From: CG1-02-33-12 sp964403775
Lineage (GTDB): Archaea > Nanobdellota > Nanobdellia > Woesearchaeales > CG1-02-33-12
Length of the DNA stretch: 8,046 nucleotides
Reading direction: 5' to 3'
NCBI GenBank assembly: GCA_964403775.1
Contig: CAYOHL010000039.1
Location: 1 to 8,046, forward strand
This document shows positions 1 through 6,084 of the stretch, piece after piece. The position numbers and the translations under genes are program-made. The first letter of the stretch is position 1, and each line of letters opens with the position of its first letter. A model generated the notes under the pieces. It saw nothing but the letters and a program-made list of their open reading frames with translations. It was not told the DNA's origin and did no database searches.

Positions 1-10
1 ATATAAATCA

Positions 11-45
11 AGACATCTTTATAATTTTTTTAAGATGTTTTTTTT
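11..45 (+). terminator. hairpin plus T-run, probable terminator of an upstream gene
   Basis: Positions 11-19 and 32-40 form a 9-bp stem (core ACATCTT/AAGATGT, one G-U pair) with a 12-nt loop, and eight consecutive T residues run from 38 to 45. This is the form of an intrinsic terminator; archaeal terminators depend mainly on the T-run. It would end a plus-strand transcript entering from the left, whose gene lies outside the window. No coding sequence is seen in 1-146. Confidence 0.5.
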
Positions 46-71
46 GAAAGAAATTGATGTTTCTAGTTCTA

Positions 72-98
72 AAATAGGCTATTTCTTCTATTTAATTA
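72..98 (+). promoter_or_regulatory. candidate promoter and operator of the pyr operon
   Basis: A hyphenated perfect palindrome AAATAG-G-CTATTT (72-84) lies 6 bp before a TATA-like TTTAATTA (91-98). A start site about 26 bp beyond the box centre would fall near 121, giving a leader of roughly 26 nt before the GTG at 147. The box is not a strong match and the palindrome could be chance in AT-rich DNA, so this is a tentative call. Confidence 0.35.
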
Positions 99-146
99 AG
101 ATCTGTTCAAAATTAAAAAGGGAGGGTTTCTCAGAATTAATAAGAG

Positions 147-899
147 GTGGTTGCTATTTCTTTAATTAAAATTAAAAACCTGTCAGCAAGGGAAAGGCTT
201 GTTTTGGCCCTTGATGTGGATGATTTTAGCTCTGCAGAAAACCTTGTAAATTTGTTAAAGGATTATGTTGGAGTGTTTAAGATAGGCAGCCAGCTCTTTA
301 TATCTGAGGGAGCCAATATAATCAATGTGGTAAATAAGGCAAAGGCCAGGGTTTTCCTAGACTTAAAATTTCATGACATCCCAAATACAGTAAAGGGCGC
401 TGCTGAATCTGCAACCAAGCTTGGTGTTTATATGTTTACTGTTCATGCCTCTGGCGGCTATGGGATGATGAAGGCAGCTGCTGATGCAGCAAGGGAAACA
501 AGCATAAAGCTTGGCATAAAAAAACCCTTTGTTCTTGGAGTAACTGTACTAACAAGTATTGACCGGCAGGTATTGGAAAGGGAAATATGCGTAAAAAAGA
601 GCTTAAAGGAATATGCTGTTCATCTTGCAAAGCTGGCCAAATCAGCAGGTCTTGATGGAGTGGTTGCCTCTGCCCAAGAGATTAAAGAAATAAGAAATGC
701 CTGCGGAGCTGACTTTATAATTTTAACTCCAGGGATAAGGCCTGCTGGCGAAGAGCTGAATGACCAGAAAAGGGTAATGACTCCAAAGCAGGCCTTAAAA
801 CAAGGGGCTGATTTTCTTGTTATAGGCAGGCCAATAATAAATGCAAAAAATCCAGTAAAAGCAGCTCAGGATATATTAAAGGAAATGGAGGAAAAATGA
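147..899 (+). CDS. pyrF: orotidine 5'-phosphate decarboxylase
   Basis: Decarboxylates OMP to UMP, the last step of de novo pyrimidine synthesis, in the cytosol. The 250-residue product has the full TIM-barrel signature of the family: ALDVDD near residues 21-26, K45 in FKIGS, the catalytic DxKxxD cluster as D72-K74-D77 in DLKFHDIPNTV, TPGIRP at 194-199 and the phosphate-binding IGRPI at 226-230. All four charged residues of the Lys-Asp-Lys-Asp active site are present. The start is uncertain. The first possible codon is GTG 147, because an in-frame TAA sits at 141-143. However, GAGGTG at 144-149, a good ribosome-binding motif, overlaps that GTG, so initiation slightly downstream (for example ATT 156) is possible. 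It heads the pyr operon, and its TGA overlaps the next ATG as ATGA. Confidence 0.95.
   Translation: MVAISLIKIKNLSARERLVLALDVDDFSSAENLVNLLKDYVGVFKIGSQLFISEGANIINVVNKAKARVFLDLKFHDIPNTVKGAAESATKLGVYMFTVHASGGYGMMKAAADAARETSIKLGIKKPFVLGVTVLTSIDRQVLEREICVKKSLKEYAVHLAKLAKSAGLDGVVASAQEIKEIRNACGADFIILTPGIRPAGEELNDQKRVMTPKQALKQGADFLVIGRPIINAKNPVKAAQDILKEMEEK
887..891 (+). promoter_or_regulatory. ribosome-binding site of pyrE
   Basis: GGAGG, 4 nt before the ATG at 896, lies inside the last codons of pyrF. It fixes the pyrE start and shows that this genome uses Shine-Dalgarno sites at least inside operons. Confidence 0.8.
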
Positions 900-1477
900 T
901 AAACAAAGAGGAAATAATAAAAAAGTTTGAAGAAGCAGGGGCAATACAAAAAGGGCATTTTAAGCTTACATCTGGTGTGCATTCTGACTCTTATATCCAG
1001 TGCGCCCAGGTCATGCAATACCCTGAGTTTATCCATAACCTGTGCAACGAGCTTGGAAAAAAGTTTAAGGGAAGTGATATTGATGTGATAGTAGGGCCTG
1101 CAATAGGCGCTATTATTATGGCGCATGTAATGGCCATGGTCTTGGGCCCATGGGTCAGGGCAATCTTTACAGAAAGGGAAAACGGAAAAATGACCTTGAG
1201 AAGAAGCTTTGAGATAAAAAAAGGTGAAAAGGTTCTTGTTGTAGAAGACATTACAACAACAGGAAGCTCTGTAAGGGAAGTAATAGATATAGTAAAATCA
1301 AAGCAAGCTAAAGTAGTTGGTGTTGGAGCGCTTATTGACAGAAGCGGGGGCAAGGTAGATTTTGGCATCAGGTATGAAAAACTGCTGACAATAAAAATGA
1401 AAACCTATCAGCCAGATAACTGCCCTTTGTGCAAAAATAAAATACCAATAACCAAGCCAGGAAGCAGAGGGCTTTAA
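896..1477 (+). CDS. pyrE: orotate phosphoribosyltransferase
   Basis: Joins orotate and PRPP to give OMP, the substrate of the preceding gene product. The 193-residue length is normal. The orotate-binding N-terminal segment GHFKLTSGVHSDSYIQ (20-35) is followed by the PRPP-binding motif VLVVEDITTTGSSV (113-126) with the acidic pair E117-D118. The flexible-loop region IFTERENGKMTLRR (90-103) is present, and a C-terminal CPLC...KPGSRG (176-192) is typical of one large PyrE subgroup. The ATG overlaps the pyrF stop by 4 nt (ATGA). A clear ribosome-binding site GGAGG at 887-891, 4 nt before the ATG, fixes the start. Co-translation with pyrF is expected. Confidence 0.96.
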   Translation: MINKEEIIKKFEEAGAIQKGHFKLTSGVHSDSYIQCAQVMQYPEFIHNLCNELGKKFKGSDIDVIVGPAIGAIIMAHVMAMVLGPWVRAIFTERENGKMTLRRSFEIKKGEKVLVVEDITTTGSSVREVIDIVKSKQAKVVGVGALIDRSGGKVDFGIRYEKLLTIKMKTYQPDNCPLCKNKIPITKPGSRGL

Positions 1478-1498
1478 AATTATATTAAACTAATAAAA

Positions 1499-2184
1499 AT
1501 GTTGGACTTAAGCACAAGCATTGCAGGAGTAAAGCTCAAAAATCCAACAATACTCTCTTCAGGAATTCTTGGAACAAGCCCTGAGCTAATAAAAAGGGCT
1601 TTTGAGAATAATGCAGGAGCAGCAACAATAAAATCAATAGGCCCAGAACCAAGAGAGGGCAATAACAACCCAAGCGTGGTTGACTTTGGCCACGGATTAT
1701 TAAATGCAGTAGGCCTTCCAAGCCCTGGCTATAAAAATATGGATATGGAATTTAATGAGCTTTCTAAAATAAAAGATGTTGTGATATGGAGCATTTATGG
1801 AAATATTATAGAGGATTTTATGAAGATCACTAAGCATATATTAAAATACAATCCAAAAATGATTGAGCTTAACATATCATGCCCAAACAAGGAAAACGGC
1901 ATGCTTTTTTCCCAGGACAGTGATTGTGCTGCTGATGTAACGAAAGCAGTGAAAAATGCTGCTGGTGATGTTGTTATCATCCCAAAGCTTTCCCCTAATG
2001 TAGCTGATATTGCTGAGATTGCTTATGCATGTGAAAAAGCAGGCGCAGATGCAATAAATGCAATTAACACAGTGCAGGGAATGGTAATTAATATTGATGC
2101 AAAAAAGCCTGTCCTCCATTATAAGAAAGGCGGAATAAGCGGTCCTGCAATAAGGCCTGTTGCAGTAAGGTGTGTTTATGATAT
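1499..2184 (+). CDS. pyrD: dihydroorotate dehydrogenase, class 1B catalytic subunit (3' end lost in gap)
   Basis: Oxidises dihydroorotate to orotate with FMN, feeding PyrE. The visible 228 residues show the class 1 signature: TIKSIGPEPREGN (43-55) with K45, NAVGLPSPG (69-77), the catalytic-base cysteine in NISCPN (C128), PKLSPN (162-167) with K163, NTVQGMVINI (190-199) and GGISGPAIRPVAVR (211-224). The cysteine base and the neighbouring pyrK point to the NAD-linked 1B type. The family is about 300 residues long, so roughly 75 C-terminal residues, including the last FMN-phosphate loop, lie in the N-run starting at 2185. The ATG is 21 nt after pyrE with no evident ribosome-binding site. The gene is probably intact in the organism and only truncated by the assembly. 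Confidence 0.93.
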
Positions 2185-2284
2185 NNNNNNNNNNNNNNNN
2201 NNNNNNNNNNNNNNNNNNNNNNNNNNNNNNNNNNNNNNNNNNNNNNNNNNNNNNNNNNNNNNNNNNNNNNNNNNNNNNNNNNNN
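2185..2284. other. assembly gap of 100 N
   Basis: Exactly 100 N, the conventional length for a scaffold gap of unknown size. From the lengths of the two families it interrupts, about 75 residues of PyrD and about 40 of PyrK are missing, so the true gap is probably 300-370 nt, or more if anything else sits there. The reading frame continuing across it is coincidental. Confidence 0.97.
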
Positions 2285-2944
2285 TGGATTCCCGGAGTTG
2301 ATGAAAAGCCGTTTACATTATCATATAAAAATCCAGCTGCATTAACAGCTGAGCTAAAGGGAAATTTCACAAAAGAATTATTTAAACTAAAGCAGGGAGA
2401 TAATTTGTTTTATAGAGGGCCTTTTGGAAATGGGTTTACAGCTTCTGAAAAAAAAGCAGTTGTTATTGCTGGCGGAATGGGCCTTGCAGGGGTTTCATTG
2501 CTGATTGAAAGCCTGAAAAACCCAAAAATAATTTTTGGTGTAAAGCAGAAAAAAGATTTGTTTTTCAGGGAACGCTTTAAAATGGATATCTGCACAGATG
2601 ATGGCGGCATTGGATATAAGGGGTTTGCAACAGAAAAATTAAAACAACTGCTTAAACATGAAAAATATGACATTATTTATGCATGCGGCCCTGAAATAAT
2701 GATGAAAACAGCGTTTGAGCTTGCAGAAAAGCACAAAACCAAGTGCCAGGCATCTCTTGAAAGGTTTATGTTCTGCGGAATTGGTGTTTGCGGAAGCTGT
2801 GCATGCGGCAATAAATTGGTTTGCAGGGATGGCCCTGTCTTTAGCTCAGATGACTTAAGGGAAATGAAGGATTTTGGGAAGTATGCAAAACTAAAGAGCG
2901 GAAAAAAGGCAAGCCTGCAGGAATACCGTAGTTGGAGAAGTTAA
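2285..2944 (+). CDS. pyrK: dihydroorotate dehydrogenase electron-transfer subunit (5' end lost in gap)
   Basis: Passes electrons from PyrD to NAD+ through FAD and a [2Fe-2S] cluster. The visible 219 residues begin inside the FAD-binding domain: WIPGVDEKPFTLS, with KPFTLS in the flavin-contact position usually written RPFS, then YRGPFGNGF. The NAD-binding part follows with VVIAGGMGLAG (59-69), TDDGGIGYKGF (104-114) and YACGPE (132-137). The cluster ligands are C164, C169, C172 and C180, in the pattern C-X4-C-X2-C-X7-C within FCGIGVCGSC and LVCRDGPVF. This is a ferredoxin-reductase-like PyrK and not a continuation of PyrD. About 40 N-terminal residues and the start codon are hidden in the gap. 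The gene ends the pyr operon; a T5 run follows at 2978-2982. Confidence 0.93.
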   Translation, partial: WIPGVDEKPFTLSYKNPAALTAELKGNFTKELFKLKQGDNLFYRGPFGNGFTASEKKAVVIAGGMGLAGVSLLIESLKNPKIIFGVKQKKDLFFRERFKMDICTDDGGIGYKGFATEKLKQLLKHEKYDIIYACGPEIMMKTAFELAEKHKTKCQASLERFMFCGIGVCGSCACGNKLVCRDGPVFSSDDLREMKDFGKYAKLKSGKKASLQEYRSWRS

Positions 2945-2965
2945 ATAAATTTAATAATAAAAGAC

Positions 2966-2982
2966 AATTAAATTTAATTTTT
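2966..2982 (+). terminator. palindrome plus T-run after pyrK (possible terminator)
   Basis: AATTAAATTTAATT (2966-2979) is a perfect 14-bp palindrome that runs into five T residues (2978-2982). A short T-run is enough for archaeal termination, so this may end the pyr transcript. Because it lies immediately upstream of the next promoter it could equally be a regulator site. AAATTTAAT also occurs at 2947-2955, but such repeats are easily chance in DNA this AT-rich. Confidence 0.3.
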
Positions 2983-2983
2983 C

Positions 2984-2997
2984 AAAAAATATATAAA
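2984..2997 (+). promoter_or_regulatory. archaeal promoter (BRE and TATA box) of the xpt-guaAB pair
   Basis: A TATATAAA box at 2990-2997 is preceded by an A-rich BRE-like stretch. The box centre is about 26 bp before the ATG at 3020, which puts the expected transcription start on or next to the start codon. There is no ribosome-binding site, so the transcript is probably leaderless. This spacing supports both the promoter and the chosen start. Confidence 0.7.
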
Positions 2998-3019
2998 CTT
3001 CATCTTAAAAACATTATAA

Positions 3020-3718
3020 ATGGGGATAGAAACCTTATCATACAATGAGTTGCTTGAAGAATGGCTAGTCCTTGGCAATGAGTTACAAAACTTGATTAGA
3101 ACAAACGCAAAGATAAAAAAAGGGGATATGCTGGATGTAACAGCTTTTGTTAACTTCCAGGTTGATCCAAAGCTTTATACTTTTGGAAAGATTATAGCTG
3201 ATGCCTATACCCAAAAATATGGACAAGAGTATGTTACAGAAATTTTAACTGTTGAATCATCTGGCAATGCCTTTGCAATGCTTGTTGCAGAAAAGTTTTA
3301 TAAACCCATGATTTTTGCAAGAAAAACTATTCCTGCAACTGTTAATGATGAAAAGCTTTATTCTGCTGAAGCAGAATCATATACCCAAGGAGAGAAGCAT
3401 ACTATAATAGTCAAAAAGAGTTTTATTAAACCTGAAGACAGGATTCTCATTATAGATGATTTTATTGCAAGAGGAAATGCAACCTTTGCACTAGTTGATA
3501 TTATTGAACAGGCAAAGGCAGAGCTTGCAGGAATTGTCGCAATCATCACAAAGGATTTTGAAGGACAAAGGGGATATAAAGAACTAAAAAAGTATATTAA
3601 TGATTATAATATTAATCATGAAAACAAGGCATCAGTGAACACGCTTGTCAGGATAACAGACATGAGCACTACTCCAGAAGATATAAAATATGGCAAATCT
3701 CCTTTAATACTTAACTAA
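3020..3718 (+). CDS. xpt: xanthine phosphoribosyltransferase-like enzyme
   Basis: Predicted to convert xanthine and PRPP to XMP. The 232-residue product follows the Xpt family (as in Bacillus) along most of its length: FVNFQVDP (43-50, compare FLNHQIDP), TVESSGNAFA (77-86), IFARK (98-102) and the PRPP motif RILIIDDFIARGNA (141-154) with D146-D147. After this come AGIVAIITKDFEGQ (170-183) and a C-terminal VNTLVRI segment. It is about 40 residues longer than the 194-residue Bacillus enzyme, partly through an extra N-terminal helix. PyrE or adenine phosphoribosyltransferase is less likely, since the FARK and nHQvDP-type motifs are Xpt features. The neighbour, the GMP synthase ATPase subunit, uses XMP, which fits. 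Substrate choice between xanthine and other purines cannot be proved from sequence. The symbol rests on family resemblance. Confidence 0.82.
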   Translation: MGIETLSYNELLEEWLVLGNELQNLIRTNAKIKKGDMLDVTAFVNFQVDPKLYTFGKIIADAYTQKYGQEYVTEILTVESSGNAFAMLVAEKFYKPMIFARKTIPATVNDEKLYSAEAESYTQGEKHTIIVKKSFIKPEDRILIIDDFIARGNATFALVDIIEQAKAELAGIVAIITKDFEGQRGYKELKKYINDYNINHENKASVNTLVRITDMSTTPEDIKYGKSPLILN

Positions 3719-3719
3719 A

Positions 3720-4658
3720 ATGGCTGAAATAGACTATAAAAGATTTATTGAGCAAAAGGTTAGTGAAATTAAAAAGCTGGCTGGAATAGAAAAGGTTGTG
3801 TCTGCCCTGTCAGGCGGTGTTGATTCTGCAGCAGCAACTGTTTTAGCGCATAAGGCTGTTGGAAAAAATTTAAGTGTGTTTTTTATTGACACAGGCCTTA
3901 TGAGATTAAATGAATATGAAAATATTGTAAACAGCATGAAGGACTATAATATTAAAATTAATCTAATAGATGCTAAAGAAGGATTTTTTAGTGCCTTAAA
4001 AGGCATTGTTAACCCAGAAGAAAAAAGAAAGGCATTTAGAAACACGTTTTATTCTGCTTTTGGAAATATTTTAAAGCAAGAGAAAGCAAAATACCTTGTT
4101 CAGGGAACAACAAAGGCAGATGTTATTGAAACAAAAGCAGGGGTTAAGACACAGCACAATGTTTTAGAGCAGATTGGGATTAATCCAGGGTTATATGGCC
4201 TAAAGATCACAGAGCCATTAAAATCATTGTATAAGGATGATGTCAGGAATGTTGCAAAAGAGCTGGGCCTGCCAAAAACTATTTATGAGAGGATGCCATT
4301 TCCAGGCCCTGGCTTGTCAGTAAGGGTTATTGGCGAAGCAACAAAAGAAAAAATTGATATAGTAAGAAAGGCAACATATATTGTTGAGCAGGAGCTAAAG
4401 GATTTAAGGCCATTCCAGGCATTTGCTGTTTTAATGAATGACAAGGCAACAGGGCTAAGGAACAGTAACAGAAACTATGGCAATATCATTATTATAAGGT
4501 CTGTTGAGAGCAAAAATGCCATGACAGCAGAGCCAACAGAAATACCATTTAACATCTTGCATGGACTAGGAAAAAGGATAACTAATGAGATACCGTCTGT
4601 TGTAAGGGTTGCGTATGAGGTAACATCCAAGCCGCCAGCAACAATAGAGTATGAATAA
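3720..4658 (+). CDS. guaAB: GMP synthase, ATP-pyrophosphatase subunit (subunit B)
   Basis: Activates XMP with ATP and aminates it to GMP, using ammonia from a separate glutaminase subunit. The 312-residue protein has the PP-loop SGGVDSA (31-37), FIDTGLMR (55-62), QGTTKADVIET (128-138), the long signature RMPFPGPGLSVRVIGE (191-206) and the family C-terminus KPPATIEYE (304-312) that reaches the active site. No glutamine amidotransferase domain is attached; split GuaA is the usual archaeal arrangement, and the partner subunit is not in this window. The ATG lies 1 nt after the xpt stop with no ribosome-binding site, so translation is probably coupled. Together with xpt it forms a xanthine-to-GMP salvage route. 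Confidence 0.95.
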   Translation: MAEIDYKRFIEQKVSEIKKLAGIEKVVSALSGGVDSAAATVLAHKAVGKNLSVFFIDTGLMRLNEYENIVNSMKDYNIKINLIDAKEGFFSALKGIVNPEEKRKAFRNTFYSAFGNILKQEKAKYLVQGTTKADVIETKAGVKTQHNVLEQIGINPGLYGLKITEPLKSLYKDDVRNVAKELGLPKTIYERMPFPGPGLSVRVIGEATKEKIDIVRKATYIVEQELKDLRPFQAFAVLMNDKATGLRNSNRNYGNIIIIRSVESKNAMTAEPTEIPFNILHGLGKRITNEIPSVVRVAYEVTSKPPATIEYE

Positions 4659-4687
4659 GTGTACCTATTTTAGAGTGCTACAAAAAG

Positions 4688-4700
4688 TTTTTAATAATAG
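4688..4700 (+). promoter_or_regulatory. possible TATA box of the small-protein cluster
   Basis: TTTTTAATAATAG contains a TATA-like TTTAATAA (4689-4696). About 26 bp from its centre is 4719, just before the in-frame ATGs at 4726 and 4732. This would give a nearly leaderless transcript and favours those starts over the upstream ATG at 4651. The match is weak. Confidence 0.35.
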
Positions 4701-4725
4701 GGCTTTTATTAGTATATTGGTTTAT

Positions 4726-5403
4726 ATGGGAATGTTTGATTTTCTAAAAAAAAGGAAAAGGGAAGAGGAAAAAACAGAGATAAATCAAGAGGTTAAAATA
4801 CCTGAACAAGAAACATCTGGAAAAATGCTTGCAGAGCTTCCTGAGTTTCCAACAATGGCAGAGCAGGATATTAGTCCTTTGCCTAAATTAGAGCTGTTGA
4901 GCGATTTAGAAAAGTCAGAGATAAGCATTCCTTCATTAGGTGAAACATCTTTTGAGAAGCCAGTTATTCATCCAGACAAAGATATAATGCTTAAGTTTGA
5001 TGACTTTAGGAAAAAGGTTGAAGAGCAGGGCATTGAAAGAGAAATTGAACTGCCACATGAGGCAGGTGAAGAGTTTGAAGGACTAAGCACTAAAGAGGAT
5101 TTTGAACCAGCTATTGGTTTAAAGGAAGAGCCTGAAAAAAAATTTATGGCCAAGAAAATTAAAACAGCAGAAAAAAGGGCATTCAGCCCAAAAAAGCCGG
5201 TTTTTGTAAATGTCAAGAGCTATCAGGGGATATCAGATGAAATCAGTGTCATTACAGCAATTCTAGAAAATTCAGAAGAAGTAATAAGCAGACTAAATAG
5301 CATCAAAGTAAGGGAGAACAATGAGCTGAAAAAAATGCATGATTCATTAGACGGCTTGAATAAAAAAATTATATTGGTAGATGACATACTGTCAAAAGGG
5401 TGA
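4726..5403 (+). CDS. uncharacterised charged protein with basic N-terminal helix and helical C-terminal module
   Basis: Not recognised as a named family. With the start at 4726 (or 4732, two codons on) the product is about 225 residues. It opens with MGMFDFLKKRKREEE, a short hydrophobic-plus-basic segment that could bind a membrane surface or a nucleic acid (inference). Residues about 15-160 are rich in Glu, Lys and Pro, low in complexity and probably disordered. The last ~65 residues, from VFVNVKSYQG, are predicted helical. They align without gaps to the whole of the next protein, with about 18 of 67 positions identical. The frame is open from an ATG at 4651, but that start overlaps guaAB and adds an unlikely hydrophobic leader. 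The TGA at 5401-5403 sits inside the ribosome-binding site of the next gene. Confidence 0.72.
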   Translation: MGMFDFLKKRKREEEKTEINQEVKIPEQETSGKMLAELPEFPTMAEQDISPLPKLELLSDLEKSEISIPSLGETSFEKPVIHPDKDIMLKFDDFRKKVEEQGIEREIELPHEAGEEFEGLSTKEDFEPAIGLKEEPEKKFMAKKIKTAEKRAFSPKKPVFVNVKSYQGISDEISVITAILENSEEVISRLNSIKVRENNELKKMHDSLDGLNKKIILVDDILSKG

Positions 5404-5407
5404 TAAT

Positions 5408-5638
5408 ATGCAGGAAAATGCACAGGTTTTCATAAAAATTGAGGAATACAATAAGATATTGGAAACAGTAAGGCTTGTCAAGGATAAGCTTAATGAGGCA
5501 AGGGACATACTTAAAAGAATCAGCGAGCTGAAAATAGAGGAATACAACCAATTGGGTAAATGGGACTCAAACCTTGAGGAGATTGAGGAAAAAATAGCCA
5601 GTGTTGATGAGGCACTGGGAAAACCAGAAACAACTTAA
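5408..5638 (+). CDS. uncharacterised 76-residue helical protein, related to the C-terminus of the preceding protein
   Basis: Not recognised. The start at ATG 5408 is set by GGTGAT (5399-5404), which matches the 3' end of archaeal 16S rRNA; an earlier in-frame ATG at 5381 lies within the upstream gene and lacks such a site. The 76-residue product is almost entirely charged and helix-forming, with QVFIKIEEYN at its N-terminus and KIASVDEAL near its end. It aligns gap-free to the C-terminal module of the upstream protein: both read VF(V/I)-(N/K)-(V/I)-x-x-Y at the start and KI-x-x-VD-x-x-L at the end. It may be a coiled-coil or helical hairpin subunit that forms a heteromer with its neighbour (inference). 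The next gene begins 9 nt after the stop. Confidence 0.78.
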   Translation: MQENAQVFIKIEEYNKILETVRLVKDKLNEARDILKRISELKIEEYNQLGKWDSNLEEIEEKIASVDEALGKPETT

Positions 5639-5647
5639 AGGGGATTT

Positions 5648-6010
5648 ATGGCAGAGGCAAAGGGATTTTATGTTGGTGTAAAAGAACCTATTAGCTTAAG
5701 GAGGAATCTTCTTGAGTCATCAAAGGCAATTGTGCAGAGCCTTAGGGACTATGAAAAACTCAAGCTGATAAGGGAGGAAAGGCATAAAAAAATTATTGAG
5801 TTTAAGGAGAAAATAGATGAGATGCTGGCTCTTTTGTCTGAGTTAAAGGAGCATTTTCCAAAACATAAACTAAAAGAAGAGGCCTATGCAAAAAAAAGAA
5901 CAGAAAAAACCAAAAAAGGAAAAACAAAGAAAGCTGAAGTCAGGATAGATGAGATAGATAGACTAGAAAAAGACCTGGCTGAGATTGAGTCAAGGCTTAG
6001 GAATATATGA
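5648..6010 (+). CDS. uncharacterised 120-residue coiled-coil protein
   Basis: Third member of the compact cluster, not recognised. It opens with FYVGVKEPISLRRNLLESSK (residues 7-26). A long helix follows to about residue 70 (SLRDYEKLK through LSELKEHFPKHK), then a Lys-rich linker with repeated KKRTEKTKKGK (about 82-92), then a final helix IDEIDRLEKDLAEIESRLRNI. The overall form is a helical hairpin or coiled coil with a basic centre that could contact nucleic acid (inference). The ATG lies 9 nt after the preceding stop, with AAAGGGGAT just upstream as a passable ribosome-binding site, so it belongs to the same transcript. There is no signal peptide or membrane segment. Confidence 0.75.
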   Translation: MAEAKGFYVGVKEPISLRRNLLESSKAIVQSLRDYEKLKLIREERHKKIIEFKEKIDEMLALLSELKEHFPKHKLKEEAYAKKRTEKTKKGKTKKAEVRIDEIDRLEKDLAEIESRLRNI

Positions 6011-6030
6011 TTTCTTACTTTTCAATAAGT

Positions 6031-6063
6031 TGAACAGAAAGATTTAAATACTCTTACTGTTCA
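6031..6063 (+). promoter_or_regulatory. TATA box inside a 12-bp inverted repeat: probable operator of the HEPN/nucleotidyltransferase operon
   Basis: Left arm TGAACAGAAAGA (6031-6042) and right arm TCTTACTGTTCA (6052-6063) are inverted repeats matching at 11 of 12 positions. The 9-bp spacer holds the archaeal TATA box TTTAAATA (6043-6050). The centre of the repeat (6047) coincides with the centre of the box. The expected transcription start is about 6072, so the repeat is not transcribed from this promoter and would act as DNA: a dimeric repressor bound here would block TBP. The geometry is seen directly; the repressor is inferred. Confidence 0.72.
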
Positions 6064-6074
6064 TTAAAGTGTGC

Positions 6075-6081
6075 AGGTGAT
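6075..6081 (+). promoter_or_regulatory. ribosome-binding site of the HEPN gene
   Basis: AGGTGAT is fully complementary to the anti-Shine-Dalgarno end of archaeal 16S rRNA and lies 3 nt before the ATG at 6085, which fixes that start. The leader from the expected transcription start would be only about 12 nt. Confidence 0.8.
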
Positions 6082-6084
6082 TTT

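Noticed and set aside
991..1368. Minus-strand open frame of 125 codons inside pyrE, and other antisense frames such as 2410-2673 and 6535-6759.
   Set aside because: They are shadows of strongly conserved plus-strand genes, with low-complexity products and no start signals.
3020..3718. Second orotate phosphoribosyltransferase.
   Set aside because: The VNFQVDP, TVESSG and IFARK motifs match xanthine phosphoribosyltransferase, and the PyrE-specific segments are missing.
4651..4725. N-terminal extension of the first small-cluster protein starting at ATG 4651.
   Set aside because: It overlaps guaAB, has no ribosome-binding site, and the sequence before MGMFDFLKK does not resemble the rest; the promoter-like element at 4688-4700 favours 4726 or 4732.
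5381..5407. Earlier ATG (5381) for the 76-residue protein.
   Set aside because: It lies inside the preceding gene without a ribosome-binding site, whereas GGTGAT directly precedes ATG 5408.
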